From Piper betle (lineage: Eukaryota; Streptophyta; Magnoliopsida; Piperales; Piperaceae), in NCBI GenBank assembly GCA_033002965.1, contig JAURVB010003089.1:16471-80470 (forward strand): a stretch of 64,000 bases of DNA. Reading direction: 5' to 3'. The notes under the pieces were generated by a model that was given only the letters and a program-made list of their open reading frames with translations, was not told the DNA's origin and ran no database searches. The position numbers and the translations under genes are program-made. Below, in pieces: positions 50,001-61,663 of this stretch (its first letter is position 1; every line of letters begins with the position of its first letter).

Positions 50001-50305
50001 TAATTTATTTTTTTAATAAATTAAGAGTTGTCCTAGTTTATTTTGTTAGACTTAGTTTGTTATTTTGTATTTCATATTATACAAAAATAGTGGTCTGCAT
50101 ATTTAGTCAAAACCACTTCTTACTTTCTAAGTATTAATCATTTTATTAAAGCCTATATTAAGGCTATCACTAATTATTATTATTTTTAATTAAAGTAATA
50201 AAGTGTTTTTTTCATATATTTATCTTACAGGTAATGAATTTATATTTTATTTTATTATTTGTGTGAGTTGTATAATTTATTACTTGTTTTCATCGGCGAA
50301 AAAAT

Positions 50306-50407
50306 TTTAGCTCCGCCCGAGAGCGACGCCGGTGGAGACGCCGTGCGTCTCTACCGTCGATTCCCTGGATGATTGACGTTGCGGCGTCGCTCCCGGGCGG
50401 AGCTAAA
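50306..50407. repeat. 102-bp foldback: 26-bp inverted repeat with nested hairpin
   Basis: Arms 50,306-50,331 (TTTAGCTCCGCCCGAGAGCG…) and 50,382-50,407 are complementary over 26 bp with one mismatch. Inside, GTGGAGACG-ccgtg-CGTCTCTAC forms a second hairpin with one mismatch. It could be a tiny MITE or a structured RNA element. Confidence 0.85.
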
Positions 50408-50408
50408 T

Positions 50409-50693
50409 ATGGTTCTTCATCGGCTACTAGCTATCTTTGATCGCCGGAGTTCATCAATTGGATCCCCTCATCAGTCTCTATCAAAGTCGATACTCACCGG
50501 CTATCCGGAGGTTGTTGCCGTTGCCAGGGAAAAGATCCCAACGCCGGCGGTGCTGCAAAGAAGAAGAAACATCAAGAGGAGAGGGAGGAGAAGCGGGGCT
50601 AGCCTGTTTAGTGTGCTGATCAAGGCCTGTTTGCCACCAAATCTGATTGTTGTTTTGCTGCTTTGGGTTGTTAATTGTGTACGAACCTGCTGA
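50409..50693 (+). CDS. Unrecognised 94-codon ORF
   Basis: ATG lies just right of the foldback; the reading is basic in the middle (QRRRNIKRRGRR) with a hydrophobic C-terminal segment (LIVVLLLWVV). I recognise no family. GC content is higher than the flanks. It may be part of repeat sequence rather than a gene. Confidence 0.12.
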   Translation: MVLHRLLAIFDRRSSSIGSPHQSLSKSILTGYPEVVAVAREKIPTPAVLQRRRNIKRRGRRSGASLFSVLIKACLPPNLIVVLLLWVVNCVRTC

Positions 50694-50699
50694 CCGCGT

Positions 50700-51950
50700 C
50701 CGTTAAAGGTTGGACAATAGTTGGGCCTGAATTAGACCAACTTGGGTTTGGTATTGTTTGCATCGAACCGGATCAGCTTAGACCACATAAAACTTAGAAT
50801 TTGTCTCTTTACCTTTCGGACATCGGATTGGCGTGAAATTGATGAGTTCGCCGCTCTTTTCGAGCATTTATGAGCGCGAGTTTGACGATTTAAAGACTAA
50901 AAGGGATAAATTAGTGCTTTAGAATCAAAGTTATTAAAGGGTGATAAAACTTATTATTTTATATAAATTATAAAAATTAAAAAAATAAATCAATTTTTTG
51001 TTATAAAACCATGTTAGACGTTAATTCCGCCCCATCAATATGATGCAAAGAGTCGTGGTAATTAATTCCACCCAAACAAGCCTTTCATTTTTTATAATCC
51101 ACTCAATTTAAATGAACCAAATCTTCCTCTATTATACCATGAATAAATCGATTATTTTCTATTTTTATTCTATTTAACTCAGAATATTTGATAAATCGAT
51201 AAATCATATGACCATTCATATCCCTAAATTAAAATAGATTTACACCATTTTCTTAGTCTTCATAAAATAAAGGTTTTGGGTATTTTACTCATACCCTTTC
51301 TAGGGATAAAATTATTACCGAAATATATATGAAAAAATTAATCAAAAAAAATACGCCACTCCCCTTTTTAATAAAAATAACAAATAAAACAAAATGATCA
51401 CTAAATTATAAATATGTGACAAAATGGTCCATTAACATGTACATCAATTCCCGTTAATAGTAATAATAGATGATAACAAATTTAAAATTTATAAAATAAA
51501 TTTAAAGGTATATCCCGAAGTATCGACTATTTTATAATAATAAAAAATTATATTATTGTCAGTGTTTTATATATAAAAATATATATATATATATATATAG
51601 GAATAATAATAATAATATACTAGATGGTTTTAGAATCAATATTGGCTGGAAGACCCAACATGAGTAAGGAATCATAAAATGACTCATTTAATTTTAAAAT
51701 AATAAAATTACTAAGAGGATATTTAATATGTGGGTAATTTGTTTAAAATTAATTGGGCTTTATAATCATATTAGTTGTTAGATCTTATAGTTTATTTTGT
51801 GTGTGTATATATATATAGAAAATTATGTTCACACTTGTAATTAAAAATGATTAATGTGCCTAATCTGGCCTTAATCAGTCACATTAGTGCGGGATTTGTG
51901 TTATGTATAAGACGCCTTGATGACTAGATTATGAATTTCTTAAGACTTTC
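50700..51950. other. AT-rich intergenic DNA, no gene seen
   Basis: Contains short TA runs (near 51,580 and 51,810). No coding pattern. Confidence 0.5.
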
Positions 51951-51976
51951 ATGATTGTTTAGAACAGAGGAGCGGA

Positions 51977-51988
51977 CCCCACGTGGGG
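51977..51988. promoter_or_regulatory. Perfect 12-bp palindrome with G-box
   Basis: CCCCACGTGGGG contains CACGTG, the core bound by plant bZIP and bHLH factors. It lies about 1.3 kb before the uORF of the FLZ gene. Thirty bases on, GGATTGG-CTTA-TCCAATCC forms another hairpin. Function is inference. Confidence 0.35.
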
Positions 51989-52040
51989 CCACGAAGATAA
52001 AGAAGCCATATTGGATTGGCTTATCCAATCCAAAAGAAAG

Positions 52041-52241
52041 ATTCCCCTTGTTTGTTGCCATCAACAGTATTATTATCATTACTCTTTCTTTCTGGTTCAT
52101 AATCACTCTTTCTTTATCAAGTTTATTCCCCCTAATAACATAATTCCCCTTGTTTGTTGCCATCAACATTATTATTATCATTACTCTTTCTGGTTTATAA
52201 TCACTCTTTCTTTATCAAGTTTATTCCCCCTAATAACATTA
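52041..52241. repeat. ~103-bp tandem duplication
   Basis: 'ttccccttgtttgttgccat' through 'ccccctaataaca' occurs at about 52,041-52,141 and 52,146-52,241, with a few base changes and a short deletion in the second copy. Confidence 0.92.
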
Positions 52242-53264
52242 AAAAAAACTTGCCCACCTTTTTTTTCTTAAATAATTCCCAAATCATCAAGTAAAAGTAC
52301 AAAAACAGGGAAAAAAAGTCAACCCTTTCACGCATCCCGAGGACAAGAGTAGAGAAGGAAACGATGGCTTTCACAAATTAGCTATTTGTGTAGAAAATAT
52401 TTATTCTGTTTATCGAAGGTCAGAAGGATGATACAGCTTCTAAGGACAAAAGACATGGCCAAAATTATATATTAATTATTATATTAAATTTAAACCTTTT
52501 ATAAGTCATTTTTGATTGACTGAACATATTCAATTGAATTTTAAAATTATAAATACAACATTTTATTATTTTTTGTGATAAATATTTAATTAAATACTAG
52601 TTACAATATTATGGTTTTCAATAACGAAATTGAGGTCTGAAAATGTTCGTATAAAAAATATACAAATCAAAATAATATGAAAATATAAACGATATCAAAT
52701 GGTATGTGCTGTACTAAATTTGAAAATATGTATATATATATATAGTAATAATAATAATAATAATAATAACATTTAATACTCCTAAAGGCAAAAATTACAA
52801 TTATAAGTCCAAAACGTCACCTTCAATCTTTTTTTTTGATCAAAATAAATTTTATATATTTACAATTTTTCCTAGTTTACATCGCAGTTCTTTATACTTA
52901 AATTTAACAATGTCTACGATCCACTTCCTTAATTGCAGGCACTAAACTTGGTGACGCGGTAAATCCCGAGGCCCCTCTCAGTAATTTTTTTCCTGTAGTT
53001 TGCACACCCTCACAGTCTCATTATGTGATTCTTTCTTGAGAAAGTAATAATCAAGTATGATTATCATAAATTGGTAATTACCCATTTACTAACATTCAAT
53101 TTGCATGAAAAAATGCACATATACACATAATCTATTGCGTTTGTTGCAAAATCTGGCACTAAATCTCAATGTGGTTAGAAGATAATGGCCAGTTGCAGAA
53201 AGATACGGTTCGCGTGTGAAAACTGAAACAGTGAATACGTAGATTGACGAAAGCGCCCATACTA
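52242..53264. other. Intergenic DNA upstream of FLZ gene
   Basis: AT-rich, with an ATA run at about 52,746-52,768. It presumably includes the FLZ promoter; I do not see an unambiguous TATA box placed against a known start site. Confidence 0.4.
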
Positions 53265-53408
53265 ATGGAGGAGGAAGAGGAGTATCTCAGAAGCCTCTGT
53301 GGAGTGTCTGATTTTGATGCATGGCAAAGTGTAAAAGAGGTGGTGAAGACTTTGGAGGGGATGAGAGTTGCAGTATCCAGCAAGATTTTTGACACCATTT
53401 ATCTCTAG
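53265..53408 (+). CDS. Upstream ORF of 47 codons in FLZ leader
   Basis: ATG at 53,265 reads MEEEEEYLRSLCGVSDFDAW, continues SVKEVVKTLEGMRVAVSSK and stops at TAG 53,406-53,408, about 315 bp before the main ATG. The composition is protein-like, with an acidic head and an amphipathic middle. It could be a uORF controlling translation or a separate small gene; an intron probably separates it from the main ATG. No family recognised. Confidence 0.4.
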   Translation: MEEEEEYLRSLCGVSDFDAWQSVKEVVKTLEGMRVAVSSKIFDTIYL

Positions 53409-53722
53409 AGGATCCGTCTTGCATCCGTTCTTTGTAGGATCTAAGAGAAGAGGGTCTGTTCTGTTCTGAATCTCTGAACAGTTTCGTTGTTTGAAGTCAT
53501 CAGAGCATAATTTGTTTGTTTTTTCCTCTGGGTGTTTTTGGATATCTTGTTGATCTTGTTGAAGATGAGCAGTTTCTAGTTCTTCGGTTCTTCTGATCTA
53601 GTACCAAGTTGTTCTTTCCTGCACTTGGTTTGATTCTGCATGTCATGGTTGATGGTTTTCAATGAGATTGATTGATGCAAAGATTGTTCTGTGTGTTTTT
53701 TGAAGGAAGAGCACCTGTAACA

Positions 53723-54820
53723 ATGTTGAGGAAGAGAGGCAAAGCATCTGCTACTTCTGGTGCTTCCAACCAGGGAAGCAAAAGTGCCTCCTTTTTCCGA
53801 GTCCCTTCTCTGCTCGTCGGCCTTGGTGGGAAGCTTCAATCGGATTGTGATTCGGCGAGCAGCCCCACTTCTCCCCTTGAATGGAAGAGCTCCAATGGCT
53901 CACCGAAGTGCTGGGACTGTGAGCGTGTAGGACTTGGTATCGTTGATTCCATCAACGGGCAGAGCAAGCTTGGCTGGAAAAGCCTCTCCTTTTCTGAGAA
54001 CAGGAAAAGAATCAACATCCCTTCTCCCCTGAGCAACTCTGTTGAATCTTCAAAGTTGTCAGTGGACGGAGCCGGTAAAGGGCCTCATGTTCTTCAGAGG
54101 TCCAGGTCCTGCTCCTCTGATTGTATGCAGTTCCCTCTTCCCCTCACCCGCTTAGTTTACTGCAACAACTCCAAGTCAACTTCTGAAAACATTTGCTCTG
54201 ATCGAGTGAAGGTCCTTAGCTTGAGTGGCGATAGTTTTTCTGGGCTGCCTAGATCACTCCCTGGGGGTGTCAGCTCGAGCCATTGCTTGGTGAGCTCTCT
54301 TTCTCCAAGGGAGATTGAGCTCTCTGAGGACTACACTAGGATAATCTCTCGTGGTCCCAATCCCAAAACAACCCACGTGTTTGGAGACTGTGTTCTGGAG
54401 AGCAACACAATTGAGCTGGGCAGTGACAACAAGGATGGGTGGTTGATTGGATCTTACTCATCTCTCCGATCCTCTGATCATGCCAAGTACTCTAGTGAAT
54501 TTTTGAGCTTTTGTGACTCTTGCAACAAGAAGCTGGAAGGGGGAAAAGATGTGTACATGTACAGGTTTGTTTCACTTGTTCTAGACTACTTTTAATATAA
54601 ATGACAAACTCTTTTGATTTCGAGGATTGTTGGGTTTTCTTTTCTTATATTTTTTCGCAGAGGTGAGAAAGCATTTTGCAGCAGTTATTGCCGCTTTGAA
54701 ATTATGGCAGAGAAGGAAATGGAGAAGGTCCTTAGCTGTGCGCCTGGTACACCAAAGTCTGTGTGTGATGACGATGAAGAAGATGCAATCTTCGTGACAG
54801 ACATGGCCTCCGTCTCATAA
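53723..54820 (+). CDS. FLZ-domain (FCS-like zinc finger, DUF581) protein
   Basis: Exon 1 is 53,723-54,564 and exon 2 is 54,661-54,820, giving 333 residues; the junction ATGTACAG|GTTTG…TTTTTCGCAG|AGGTGAG restores MYRGEKAF. ATG 53,723 (MLRKRGKAS) is chosen because FLZ proteins commonly start MLRKR-like; 'ttttttgaag' just upstream at about 53,704 looks like the acceptor of a leader intron. The FLZ finger is at residues 260-303: FLSFCDSCNKKL, then DVYMYRGEKAFCSSYCR, with Cys 264, 267, 287 and 291. The rest is Ser-rich and probably disordered, with SRSCSSD and SPLSNSVESS segments. FLZ proteins bind SnRK1 kinase subunits as adaptors in sugar, starvation and ABA responses. The acidic C-terminus (CDDDEEDAIFVTDM) is common in the family. 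Complete and intact. Confidence 0.93.
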
Positions 54821-57800
54821 GGGGAGAGCAAACGTAGAAAGCGTTAGACCCATGATCAGTGAAGACAGCTGACAAGCAAGGTACTGAGCTAGAGAAGCTA
54901 ATCATCTGTTCACCCCAAAAAGAAAACAGAGAGAGAGGGAGAGATATTTGTGTGAAATTGAATCTTTTGCAGCCACTAGTAATTGTTGATTGTTGTAAAT
55001 TCTTCTTCTTTTTTCACTGATTATGTGTTAGCTAATGGCCATCAAACCCAGGATGATCATGTTTCTGCTGTATTAGCACTTGTGGGTCAGTGCTTGGCAA
55101 CTTTGCTTCTCTTTTCTTCTAATTTGCACCATTGGACTCTTGAGAAGAGCAAAAACTTTTGGTATGATCTATTAAATCGAGCATGTCATGGTTGTTTAAT
55201 TATGTTCACCGTTCCACTCCCAACTGCTTTCCTCTATTTTCTATTTACAATTGACAAACAGCATTTTCCAGCCCTCACTGTTGCTATTGAGCTAAATGCA
55301 TTTGATGAATCTGTATCTGCTACTACTTGGAAAATTTGCAGACATTGATGTAACACCCGAAGACTTTTGTAAATGGGGTGTTCTAGATGCCATGTATTTT
55401 GATCAGCTCCGGAGCTAGTTTGCTTTTCGAAAAGAAATTAAGTAGGCCACGAAATTGAGTGATGCAGACAATGGTTCAGTGTAAGGTAAATTGCATAATG
55501 TCAATGCCCTAATTATTTTTCTCCCGTCTACACATCTTGAAAGATGGTTTTGGATTGAACCCAGATTTTTTCTGGAGCAAATCCTCTTATCTACACATTC
55601 AATGGAGCCATTATTGAGTGATTTCCTGGAGTGGTATCCTGTTGCAGTAGCAGTTACATGATTGTAGCCACAGCAGGGACCAAGTCGGGGTGTTCTTTGG
55701 TGTGGGTACCGTGCATTAGCTTCCATCAGGATACATCCAACCCTCCTTTTCTTTTGTATGATTGTGAGGTATCTGCTGCACCGGTGGGCATAGTAGTTAG
55801 GCAGCTCCACTAAGCTATATTACTATTCCTGTCTATGAACGTGACGAAACTTGTACCTTACTTCATTGTCTCGTTGTCTCTAACGAGGCAAAGAATCTCC
55901 CTGACTCTCAGAATTGGGATCCACGACTAGGCCAAAAAACAATGGTTGCCTTCTGATCCATCTCATTACATATAGTTCATGCAGTGCAGGCATTGTACTA
56001 ATTGCAGTTTCAGAACTCGGCTCTTGGGTCTTGAATAATTTGTTTCGGTAGCCAAATCTGTTTGTAGTTTTGCACCAGTGGTGAAAATTAAGGAATCAGC
56101 ATGTTTCATCACTTCCTCGGTTCTATCACAGCTTGCAATTGGAAAAGAAGTGTCACTTAAAAGTTGGATAAAAATGGGATCTTGAAAAGATCAACCTGAC
56201 TTGATCAAGTTGTTCATCTAATAAAAAAGAAAAAGAGACTGAAAAGGACGATGTTCTGGGTCCTCACTTTACTTCCTCTTATCATCCTTTTTACATGCGG
56301 GTGACAAAGAAACCTTGCCTTATAAATATTATATAGTTGCAACATTGATCTCCTCCATTGATGAAATGCCTGTTTTTGCAGCATATACTTCATAAACATG
56401 GGGCCGAATTTCTCAACTATTATTTACCAGAACTGATCATTCTACTCAAACAATATATTCAATTACAGTAAATTAGTTTTGTAATTTAAGCTGTTCTATG
56501 GTCAACTACCGTCATAAAAAGGAGTGCACTGTTGTTTTATCACACAAGTTGAAGAAAACTTGCTATAAAAATTGGAACCTGTTACTCAAAAATTGAAGAA
56601 AAGCCTAATAAGTTAATAACATCTTTTGTCACCTATGTGGCATCTTACCGTCATGGAAGAACAATACTACTACAATATAAACTGAAATTGATTATTTGAG
56701 CCTTGTTGAGGTTGACATTAAATGTCCATAATTAGTCATGTCGTCGAAATCTTTCTTATGAATAAATTTAATATATTTGACAGGTAATAAATTAATAATT
56801 TGTAGTATTACCCAAAATACAAAGACAATAATGATAACGATAATGATAATGATTTTGTAAGAGAATCGTGAGTGTAAGCTTTTGATAGGCCAATGTAGCT
56901 CGATCCGAGCTGGCCTCGTCTTATTGGGTGACAGAATAAAATGGTGTTTGGGTTAGGTGACGTGGGATACGTCTGTTCAAGTGTTTTGTTTTCAATGCAG
57001 TTTAAGTTATTTTTATTTTTAAATGCAGTTTAAGTTACATTGGATACCATTTTTTATGGTTATAAGTTATAACATGATTGCCCCTTACTTGTCTTTCTTA
57101 ATTTTTTATTTTTTACCAAGGTTTTTTTTCATAATTTCTTTGATAAAGAAAAAATTACTCGTTCATCATCTTTGAAATAAACTATAATAAAATATATAAG
57201 ATAATTTAGAAAAATAAGGAATTTGAGATTATTAAATACAAATAATTGATCTATCAAGCTATCGTATTTATCTTATCTGATGTTATATAAATAAATATTC
57301 GAGAAACAAAATATGTCAAAATCTATATACGAGGCAATATCTATTAAGATTAATAATTTTGTTCACAATTATTATCTCAAATTCGTAAGTTTTGATTATG
57401 TTATCCAATTATATATCTTTGTATATAAAATGTAAATGGATTTTTCCTTTGAGCTAGAGCAAAATGTGTTTTTTCTTGACAATAATCTAAGTTAAAATTT
57501 TGATACTTTATATATTGTAAAATGAAAAACTCAAAAAAAATTATATTAATAATAATATATTGCATTTTTGTTTGAATTATGTTAATTGTTAGGTCTAACA
57601 TACCTCGGACAAGGCAAGACTTTTAAATCGTTGATATTTTTAAGCGAAACCTTCTAAAATAACATTAATAATACTTCGACAAGCTTTACATCAATTTATT
57701 AAGATTATATATTTATTTTTTAAGAAAAAAATAAATTATTACAAACGATAATTTACTTTATATATATTAAATTAATTACCAAATTCCACACCTTCCTGCC

Positions 57801-58004
57801 ATTCATCTAAGTCAAGCTATATTAAAAATGTTTAAAAGCTTTTGTGTGGCTCATTGCATTCTATATCAACTTACAAAATATAATCAATAATTCATTATTT
57901 CAATTTTATTTTTTCCACTTCTTTAAGGGATAAAGAAAAAGAAAATGGCATGAGTGTAATAAGGAGAGAAACCGAGGGTGATTTATCTGAACCATTTTGC
58001 GGCC
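54821..58004. other. FLZ 3' UTR and intergenic DNA
   Basis: The first few hundred bases are likely 3' UTR. 55,360 has 'tgtaacacccgaag', reminiscent of an LTR end, but no element could be traced. The remainder is AT-rich. A 121-codon frame at 54,983 lacks an ATG start and is not taken as a gene. Confidence 0.45.
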
Positions 58005-58022
58005 ATGGCCGTGGGAAGATGA
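58005..58022 (+). promoter_or_regulatory. Five-codon uORF before MFP1
   Basis: ATGGCCGTGGGAAGATGA (MAVGR) lies 33 bp before the main ATG, in a good initiation context (GGCCATGG). It may lower initiation at the main start. Confidence 0.4.
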
Positions 58023-58055
58023 AGCGGGCTGCTTCTTCCCATTGAAGGAGGAGCC

Positions 58056-61000
58056 ATGGTGAGCCTCTTGGGGAGCTGCTCCCACCCCCACCTCCACCTC
58101 CACCGCCACTCCCTCCCCCTACCCTCTCTACTCCACCTCCTCTCTTCTTCCCCGCACAACAATGTTCGCCGGCGGCTGCGGCGGGGAAGCGCCGCCGCCG
58201 CTACTGCTTCTGTGGTCCACGACGAGCTCGTTCAGTCGAATCCGTTGAAAAGGAGGAGCCTTTTGCGTGCGTGTGCCTCCGCTTTCGCCTTCTCTCAGCT
58301 AAAGGCGGCCGCTTCCGAAGAGGCAGTGCCAGGTGCTTAAAGATTCTTCAAAGTAGTTTGTTTTGCTGGTGTTAGCTGGTTTAACACGCTTGTTTGTTTT
58401 TTTTTCGTCTTGGGAGCATAGTTGTTCTGAGTTCATCATTTTTAGTTTAGTGAACTGTTTTAGGCGGTGGCAAAAAATGTAGCCTTTTCCATTCCAAATT
58501 GGGCAATTCAAACTTATGATTGTTACTTGTGGTAATTTTGGGCTTATTGGAAGTAGTTTGATTTGATGCCGTTGGTTCTAGTTTGATGTGTCTGTTTATT
58601 TTTGGAGATGTTTCATGATGGCCTTGTTTCATGATTGTCAAGATTGTAATGCTGCTCCTAGCAGAAAATTGGCTAATCCAAAGGTACAATTCTTACTAGG
58701 GTGTGAGGAAATTTCATTGTGATTAGTTGTTGGACATTTACCAGCTTGAAACTTTTTCACTATTCCAGTCTGCTAAAGGGAGGGCTTAGAGTGCTCTTCT
58801 GGATTGAATTAATTGTTGAGTGAATCGTGGAGTGGCAGCAGCAATTAGTTGAGTCTGTAAGTTAACTGTTTGATCATTGAGGTGCTTCTATGATGTACGG
58901 AGTTATGTTATGACTGTCTTGTGTGTGTGTATAGTTGTTGTATATTCGCCATGTTGAATGAGTGAATTATAGTGTCAGGTCAAGAAGGTTGAAGGTTCTT
59001 CCCCCATTTGCAAACTTTCTCAAACACTTCTTTTCAATGAGATTAATTGCGTGCCAGAAATTACCGGCTAGCATTGAAAAAGCATAGTAACACTTCACGA
59101 GTGGTCTGCATTTTTTGTTGTCCTCGTTTAAATGATAGCTTCTTCTGATAATTTTCAAAGATATAGGCATTTACACGGTTTATTAGGAATGCATGTAATG
59201 TTTCACCTATGCAGGTTTAAGTGGGGAAGATATTCACGGAGAACAAGAAAATCCAATTGTTGCTCTTCTCAATGACGTTGGCATTGTAGGCTTAGGTGTT
59301 CTTGGTGCATTATATGCATTAGCACGGCAGGAAAAGATGAAATTGCTGTCAACAATTGAATCTGTAAACATTCCTCCCATCTCTCTTTCTTTCTGGCCTT
59401 TTTATCTTTCTGAAATAGCCGATATTACACAGATTTAAAGTTTATGAAGTTAATGTTGTTCTGTATGCAGTAGACTTCTACTTCTAGTTCCTCACATTTT
59501 CATTTGCATAGTAGGATTGAACAATGCTATGGTATGTACACTATTGTACTTCACTTAGGTTTCTGCCTTTTTCAAAACTTGTTGACAAGTTTTCATTGTG
59601 TTTTGTCAAATATGTGTTATGCGAAAATACATGCCGAATATTTTATGATAAACCTGTTTGTGTTAATCTTCTAGTTTCCTGTTAATGTTCTTAACCTTGA
59701 ATTCTCTCAATGCAGATTTATAGATTCTGCTTTTTTGTACCCTATTTGAACTTAATCATGGGAGTAAAGTGACATAGGCATCCTTTACTAGATTTCCTTA
59801 CATCGTACTACCATAGCTTTCACTCGTACTGGATGGCAATGTGATTATTTTGCATCAATGAGTTTTCTAAATCTTAAATCATGATCTTAAAGAGCATAAT
59901 TTGGCTTTTAGATCTAGATCTGATTTTTGTCAATTTAACTGTGCAGATGGAGGCAAAGTTGAGGGAGAAAGAAGCAGATATGATGAAGATGCAACAGAAT
60001 TTTGGTACAAAGTTACTAAATGAGCAAGATGAAAGATCAAAAGAAATGAAAAATGCCAGCGAAATACAGGATTCCTTGTCGAAGCAAATAGCATCCGCAA
60101 ATGGTTTGATAAAAGAATTACAGAAAGAAATTATAGCCGAGAAGATGCTAGCCCAAGAACTTGTACTGAAAATTAATGAAACACAGAGTAATCTCGCGGA
60201 GTTTATAGAGAGTAAGAGGATTCTTGATGCAACACTCAGAGAAAAGGAAGATGAACTTGAAGCCCTTCAGGACAAGATTAATTTGCTTAGTTTAGAAATT
60301 AAGGACAAAGAACTGAACATGGAAAGACTCGAATCTGCCCTTAACCACAAGGACTATGAATATAGTGTATTGACCTCCATGCTTAACAACACGAAAGGAG
60401 AACTTACTAAGGCGAATTCTAAAATTCTGGAGTTGGAACAAGAGATCCTGAAATATAAAGAAGAGTTGAAAGCCCAAAAAGTCATGGAGGAAGAACTAAA
60501 GGAAAGAGTGAATATGGTACTTGCCGAAAGAGATGATTTTATGAATAAATTACATCTTCTTCAAGAGGAGTTTGTCACCTTCAAAGCATCTTCTGAAGAA
60601 CAAACAAAAGCTAAGATAAAGCTTTTATCTGAAAAGGATTTTGAGCTAGCTCAGCTACAAGAGAAACTAGATATTGCTCTGAACGATAATAAAGCCAACC
60701 AGATGCTGGTTAGTGACTTGGAAAATGAAAGGGACAATCTGACCCTGTTGTTGAAGAAAGAGATTGAAAATGTGAAGCATTTAAAATATGAGCTACAACT
60801 TTCCAGAGAAACTTTGGCTGAGTCTAGGTTAGAAATTTCTAATTTGCTGAAAGAAGTAAAGCAATCAAAAAGCACGTGTGAGGCACTTAGTTCTGAGCTC
60901 TCTACAATTACCTTAGATTTCGGCAACAAAGAGAGATTGCTGCAGAACAGTTTGGATGAGGCCATTTTAAGTTCGAAGATGCTATCGGAAGAACTGAGTT

Positions 61001-61663
61001 TTGTTAAGGACAACTTAGATAAAACAAAAGAAAATTTTCATGTTGTGTCTGAGGAATTGAAAAACGTGATGGAAAACCGTGACAGCTTAAGTATGCAACT
61101 ATTGGATGCCCGTAGGAAAGTAGAAATATCAGCTGAAGATTTAAAGGAGGAGAGGAAGTTGGTATCTTCTTTAAACAAAGAACTAGAAACCATGGAGAAG
61201 CAACTGATATTTGAATAATGAGGCCCGCAAGAACCTTGAAGTAGACCTGGAAGAAGCTACAAAGTCCCTTGGAGAGTTTAGCAAGAATGCAATAGAACTG
61301 ACAGGGGAACTAGATGCTGTGAATTCCAGAGTTACCAATCTAGAAGCTGAGAAAGATATGCTTTACAGGTCTCTTAGTGAACAAAGGGATGCTTCCAAGG
61401 AAGCTAGAGAGAATTTAGAAGATGCCCAAAACTTCATTTCGAAGCTTGCAAAGGAGAGAGATGTTTTGGATAAAAGATCAAAGAAGCTTGAGGAACAACT
61501 GGCTGCTGCCAAGGGGGAAATATTAAGGTTGAGGAGGCAACTGAACACTTCTGCTTCTACAAATGAAGTCCAATCGAATAACGATAGAGTAGTAGAGAAT
61601 GTGATAGCTAAAAGAACTAGTCGAAAGAAGAGAGGTGGTTCTACATCTGATGTTTCAGATTGA
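58056..61663 (+). CDS. MFP1: MAR-binding filament-like protein 1 (MFP1), frameshifted near 3' end
   Basis: Exons 58,056-58,332, 59,215-59,363 and 59,947-61,218 encode 565 residues before TAA; junctions are CCAG|GTGCTT, TGCAG|GTTTAAG, ATCT|GTAAAC and GTGCAG|ATGG. Residues 1-50 are a His-, Ser- and Arg-rich plastid transit peptide. 'KRRSLL…ASAFAFSQLKAAA' (65-86) looks like a thylakoid signal, and residues 106-129 (PIVALLNDVGIVGLGVLGAL) a membrane segment. From 143 on it is continuous coiled coil (MEAKLREKEADMMKMQQNFG…). In plants MFP1 is thylakoid-bound with a DNA-binding C-terminus, linked to nucleoids and starch granule initiation. At 61,204-61,212 (ATATTTGAA) one extra base ends the frame. 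The next frame continues NEARKNLEVDLEEA … AKGEILRLRRQL … to TGA 61,663, which would give about 712 residues, the usual size. Either a sequencing error or a truncation. Confidence 0.92.

Noticed and set aside
54983..55348. 121-codon frame after the FLZ gene
   Set aside because: Starts at TTG, lies in the expected 3' UTR, and shows no recognisable protein.
55415..55810. 131-codon minus-strand frame
   Set aside because: No family resemblance, no splice or promoter context; a 60-codon frame opposite is equally good.
60651..61013. 120-codon minus-strand frame inside MFP1
   Set aside because: Serine/leucine-rich shadow of the coiled-coil exon.
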